This document shows, piece after piece, positions 33,324 to 35,024 of a stretch of DNA of 35,024 nucleotides. Source of the stretch: Moraxella equi (GTDB lineage: Bacteria; Pseudomonadota; Gammaproteobacteria; Pseudomonadales; Moraxellaceae). The stretch is taken from positions 1 through 35,024 of the forward strand of contig NZ_MXAP01000075.1 in NCBI RefSeq assembly GCF_002027555.1, in the 5' to 3' direction. The notes under the pieces were generated by a model. That model did no database searches. It worked only from the letters and a program-made list of their open reading frames with translations, and was not told where the DNA came from. A program made the translations under genes and the position numbers. The stretch's first letter is position 1; each line of letters opens with the position of its first letter.

Positions 33324-33746
33324 TTATTTGCGTTTCATGATGAGTGACGCTAGGATAAAGCCAAGGATGAACGACACCAAGGTGCTGATAACGCCATAAA
33401 GAAACAACTGCCCACTACGTTCATTAACCAACACATTGACCTGCGTGGTCAGCTCGTCAATCCGCCCTTGTAGTTCGCTGTTTTTGGCGAGTAGCTCGGT
33501 ATTGGCACGCGACAGCTCATTATCGTCGGGACTGTTTAGCTCGGCAATGGTGGGAGCGTTGGGGTCGTGCGGGCTGGCAGGCGGTGGCGGAACGGGGGTT
33601 TGGCTCTCTGCATTCTCACTCTCGCTGGCATTGCCATTGGTGCTGGCGGTGGGCGTGCCAGATGTCGCATTGGAGGCGGTTTGAGCAAGACTAACCACAG
33701 GCAGTAAAGCGGTGGCAAGCAAGGCGGTAATGATGGCAACTCTCAT
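33324..33746 (-). CDS. Signal-peptide, coiled-coil, membrane-anchored protein
   Basis: A 140-residue protein of unknown function. Signal peptide (MRVAIITALLATALLPVVSLAQ), a low-complexity Ser/Thr/Asn/Pro linker to about residue 70, a short coiled coil (ELSRANTELLAKNSELQGRIDELTTQVNVLVNE), then a C-terminal transmembrane helix (LFLYGVISTLVSFILGFILASLIM) and a KRK end. The coiled-coil plus helix resembles the C-terminal half of YgiM-type (TIGR04211) SH3-domain proteins, but the SH3 domain is absent. It lies between the yciI-like gene (8 bp upstream) and mnmC, probably in one transcript. Confidence 0.6.
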   Translation of the reverse strand: MRVAIITALLATALLPVVSLAQTASNATSGTPTASTNGNASESENAESQTPVPPPPASPHDPNAPTIAELNSPDDNELSRANTELLAKNSELQGRIDELTTQVNVLVNERSGQLFLYGVISTLVSFILGFILASLIMKRK

Positions 33747-33754
33747 GGTAACTC

Positions 33755-34060
33755 TCAGGCGTCACTGTCGGCAGGCAAGGCTTGGATAAAGGGGCGAATG
33801 TCTACATGGCTATACACACCGCCATGCAAATACGGCTCGTCATTTGCCCATGCTCGGGCTTGCTCGATCTCATCAAAATGGGCGATGATAAGGCTACCGC
33901 TCATGGCAGGTTCGCCGTGATTGATGGGTGTGGGACCTGCGATGACAAGGCGGTTTTGGGCGTGTAGGGCGGTCAGTCGCTCGATGTGAGCAGGGCGAAT
34001 CTCGGCACGTTTGGCGGTGCTGTCGGCAACATCATGACCGATAATGGCAAATAGTGGCAT
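33755..34060 (-). CDS. YciI-family protein
   Basis: A 101-residue ferredoxin-like-fold protein of the YciI family. Visible features are the first strand MPLFAIIGHDV, the RAEIRPAHIERLTAL helix with the family histidine, GPTP, the GSLIIAHFDEIEQARAWANDEPY segment and a late VDIRPF. Related proteins include YciI of Haemophilus and muconolactone-isomerase-like dehydrochlorinases. The substrate is unknown. A yciI-like gene close to yciB is a common arrangement in gammaproteobacteria. GGAAAACCC precedes the ATG. Confidence 0.85.
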   Translation of the reverse strand: MPLFAIIGHDVADSTAKRAEIRPAHIERLTALHAQNRLVIAGPTPINHGEPAMSGSLIIAHFDEIEQARAWANDEPYLHGGVYSHVDIRPFIQALPADSDA

Positions 34061-34219
34061 GGGGGTTTTCCTAATTTTGGATTAATGTGTTGTTTGATTT
34101 GGTTGTTTGGTACGAATAGGGTTTGCAAGATATTTTTATCAATTTTATTTTGATAAATTAAAATAAAATCTATGGATATCTATGAATCATAGGTAAAGCC
34201 ATATTTTAGCACTTTTAAA

Positions 34220-34846
34220 TTATTTTTTAACTGCTGTTTCATCTATCTTAATGTGTTTACGCAGGACAATAAACATACCGACCATAAAGCTTATCATGAC
34301 GATAATATCGCCAAAGGCGGTAAACTCGCCCCAGTACTCGCCCCCCATAAAGACAAAGGCAAAAAAGGCGTGCAGACTTGCCATCAGTACAAAAAATCCT
34401 GCCCATGCTAGATTAAGTTTTTTCCATGCTGATGATGATAAGTCAAAAATGGGAGCGAACAGTTTTTGAATGGCGGATTCTTTGTCGCTCAAAAAAAATG
34501 GCGATAAAAACAAGGCAAGAGCAAAGCCTAGATTAATCAGCACCGCTTTTAGGCGAATATAAAAATCATCACGCAAGGCAAGGGTCAGCCCACCAAATAC
34601 CACGGTCATCAGTAGCACAAAAATCTGCTGTTTTTGTAGACGAAATTTTTGACTGACAAACAAAAAACCATATATGACAAGCGTGGCAAGGGTCAGCCCT
34701 GCGGTCGCCACGATGATGTGGTTGTTGCTCTCGCCCCCTGTTAGCCCAATGGCGGTCAGTAGGGGGTGGGCAGGATTGTCCTTGTCTGTGGTTTTATACA
34801 GATAAAAAAAGACAATGATGGGAATGTAGTCAAGTAGGGCTTTCAT
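34220..34846 (-). CDS. yciB: Inner-membrane-spanning protein YciB (septation protein A)
   Basis: A 208-residue polytopic membrane protein with about five helices, starting MKALLDYIPIIVFFYLYK, the family's characteristic N-terminus (KxxxDfxPiilFF.yK). Also family-like are QKQQIFVLLMTVVFGGLTLALRDDFYIRLKAVLINLGFAL and WKKLNLAWAGFFVLMA. YciB takes part in cell-envelope synthesis and septation and interacts with elongation and division proteins in E. coli. The 159 bp between it and the YciI gene contain only AT-rich sequence. Upstream (34847-35024) I see no gene. Confidence 0.92.
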   Translation of the reverse strand: MKALLDYIPIIVFFYLYKTTDKDNPAHPLLTAIGLTGGESNNHIIVATAGLTLATLVIYGFLFVSQKFRLQKQQIFVLLMTVVFGGLTLALRDDFYIRLKAVLINLGFALALFLSPFFLSDKESAIQKLFAPIFDLSSSAWKKLNLAWAGFFVLMASLHAFFAFVFMGGEYWGEFTAFGDIIVMISFMVGMFIVLRKHIKIDETAVKK

Positions 34847-35007
34847 GGGCGTGATGTGTCTAAAAGGTGCTATTTTACACGCTTTTGGGGGTAAAAGTAA
34901 AATAAATTGGAGTTTGGTGGGTGTTTTGGTTCATAAATTTAGGGGTGGATTAGGGGTGTGACATGAAACGAATCGATGTTTTAATGTGGTTTTTTAAACG
35001 GATTAAA

Positions 35008-35024
35008 TAGACCTCCTGCAAAAC
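35008..35024 (+). mobile_element. Possible IS terminal inverted repeat at the window edge
   Basis: The last bases, TAGACCTCCTGCAAAAC, resemble IS5-family ends of the GAGACCTTTGCAAAA type known from neisserial elements. Only the outermost bases are inside the window, so this is a weak call. Confidence 0.25.

Noticed and set aside
33436..33684. Open frame opposite the coiled-coil protein
   Set aside because: Composition (Ser/Leu/Val runs) reflects the antisense of a low-complexity linker; the minus-strand gene has the signal peptide, coiled coil and helix.
34963..35010. 15-codon frame MKRIDVLMWFFKRIK near the right end
   Set aside because: Has a weak RBS but no promoter or terminator I can support, is extremely short, and runs into the possible IS end.
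1..35024. Scarcity of GGCC as proof that the restriction-modification pair acts on GGCC
   Set aside because: By eye I found only about nine GGCC sites, far below what base composition would give. But CCGG and GCGC are similarly rare, so the shortage is not specific. A Markov-corrected count over the whole genome would be needed.

Overview
The window looks like chromosomal DNA of a Moraxella species (family Moraxellaceae, Gammaproteobacteria). I base this on the protein sequences, on moderate GC with AT-rich accessory patches, on the conserved gammaproteobacterial order rlmN-pilW-rodZ-ispG-hisS-yfgM-bamB-der, and on Neisseria/Haemophilus-like accessory genes (an NgoPII/HaeIII-type restriction-modification pair and an ECF-sigma/MNIO cluster). 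The genus is inferred. No rRNA, tRNA or CRISPR array was seen.

Layout. 1-6050: housekeeping metabolism: pncB (NAD salvage), metZ-argC (methionine and arginine synthesis), a small CopZ-like metal-binding protein, a histidine phosphatase and an adenosine-kinase-like PfkB sugar kinase. 6180-19245: the rlmN-to-der block (23S/tRNA methylation, type IV pilus biogenesis, RodZ-like morphology protein, isoprenoid synthesis, histidyl-tRNA synthetase, YfgM, BamB, Der). It is interrupted twice. Two lipoprotein genes lie between ispG and hisS, the second flanked by inverted copies of a ~120-135 bp MITE-like repeat. An nhaC antiporter gene on the opposite strand lies between bamB and der.

19246-22436: an AT-rich accessory run abutting der: an NgoPII-type endonuclease, a HaeIII-type C5 methyltransferase (both predicted to act at GGCC), a membrane-anchored HExxH protein overlapping the methyltransferase stop, and a class IV aminotransferase-like protein. 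22437-24736: a small predicted transcription unit for a 25-residue peptide (own promoter, strong RBS, strong terminator), then the RNA ligase rtcB and a small basic protein of unknown function.

24750-30581 is the most interesting region. It is a predicted copper-binding RiPP (modified-peptide) locus of the HvfABC/bufferin type: a Cys-rich precursor with four EGKCG motifs, a FAD disulfide reductase, a rhodanese lipoprotein, a broken DUF2892 membrane gene, the MNIO (DUF692) modifying enzyme, its DUF2063 partner, a DoxX membrane protein, an ECF sigma factor and a zinc-finger anti-sigma. An ECF-like promoter precedes the precursor, suggesting that the sigma factor controls its own operon. The genes point to copper and thiol-oxidation stress at a host surface.

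30597-34846, minus strand: rnhB, mnmC, a signal-peptide/coiled-coil/membrane protein, a YciI-like protein and yciB. A dispersed ~66 bp double-hairpin element occurs four times (70, 14814, 23007 and 24406), always between genes.
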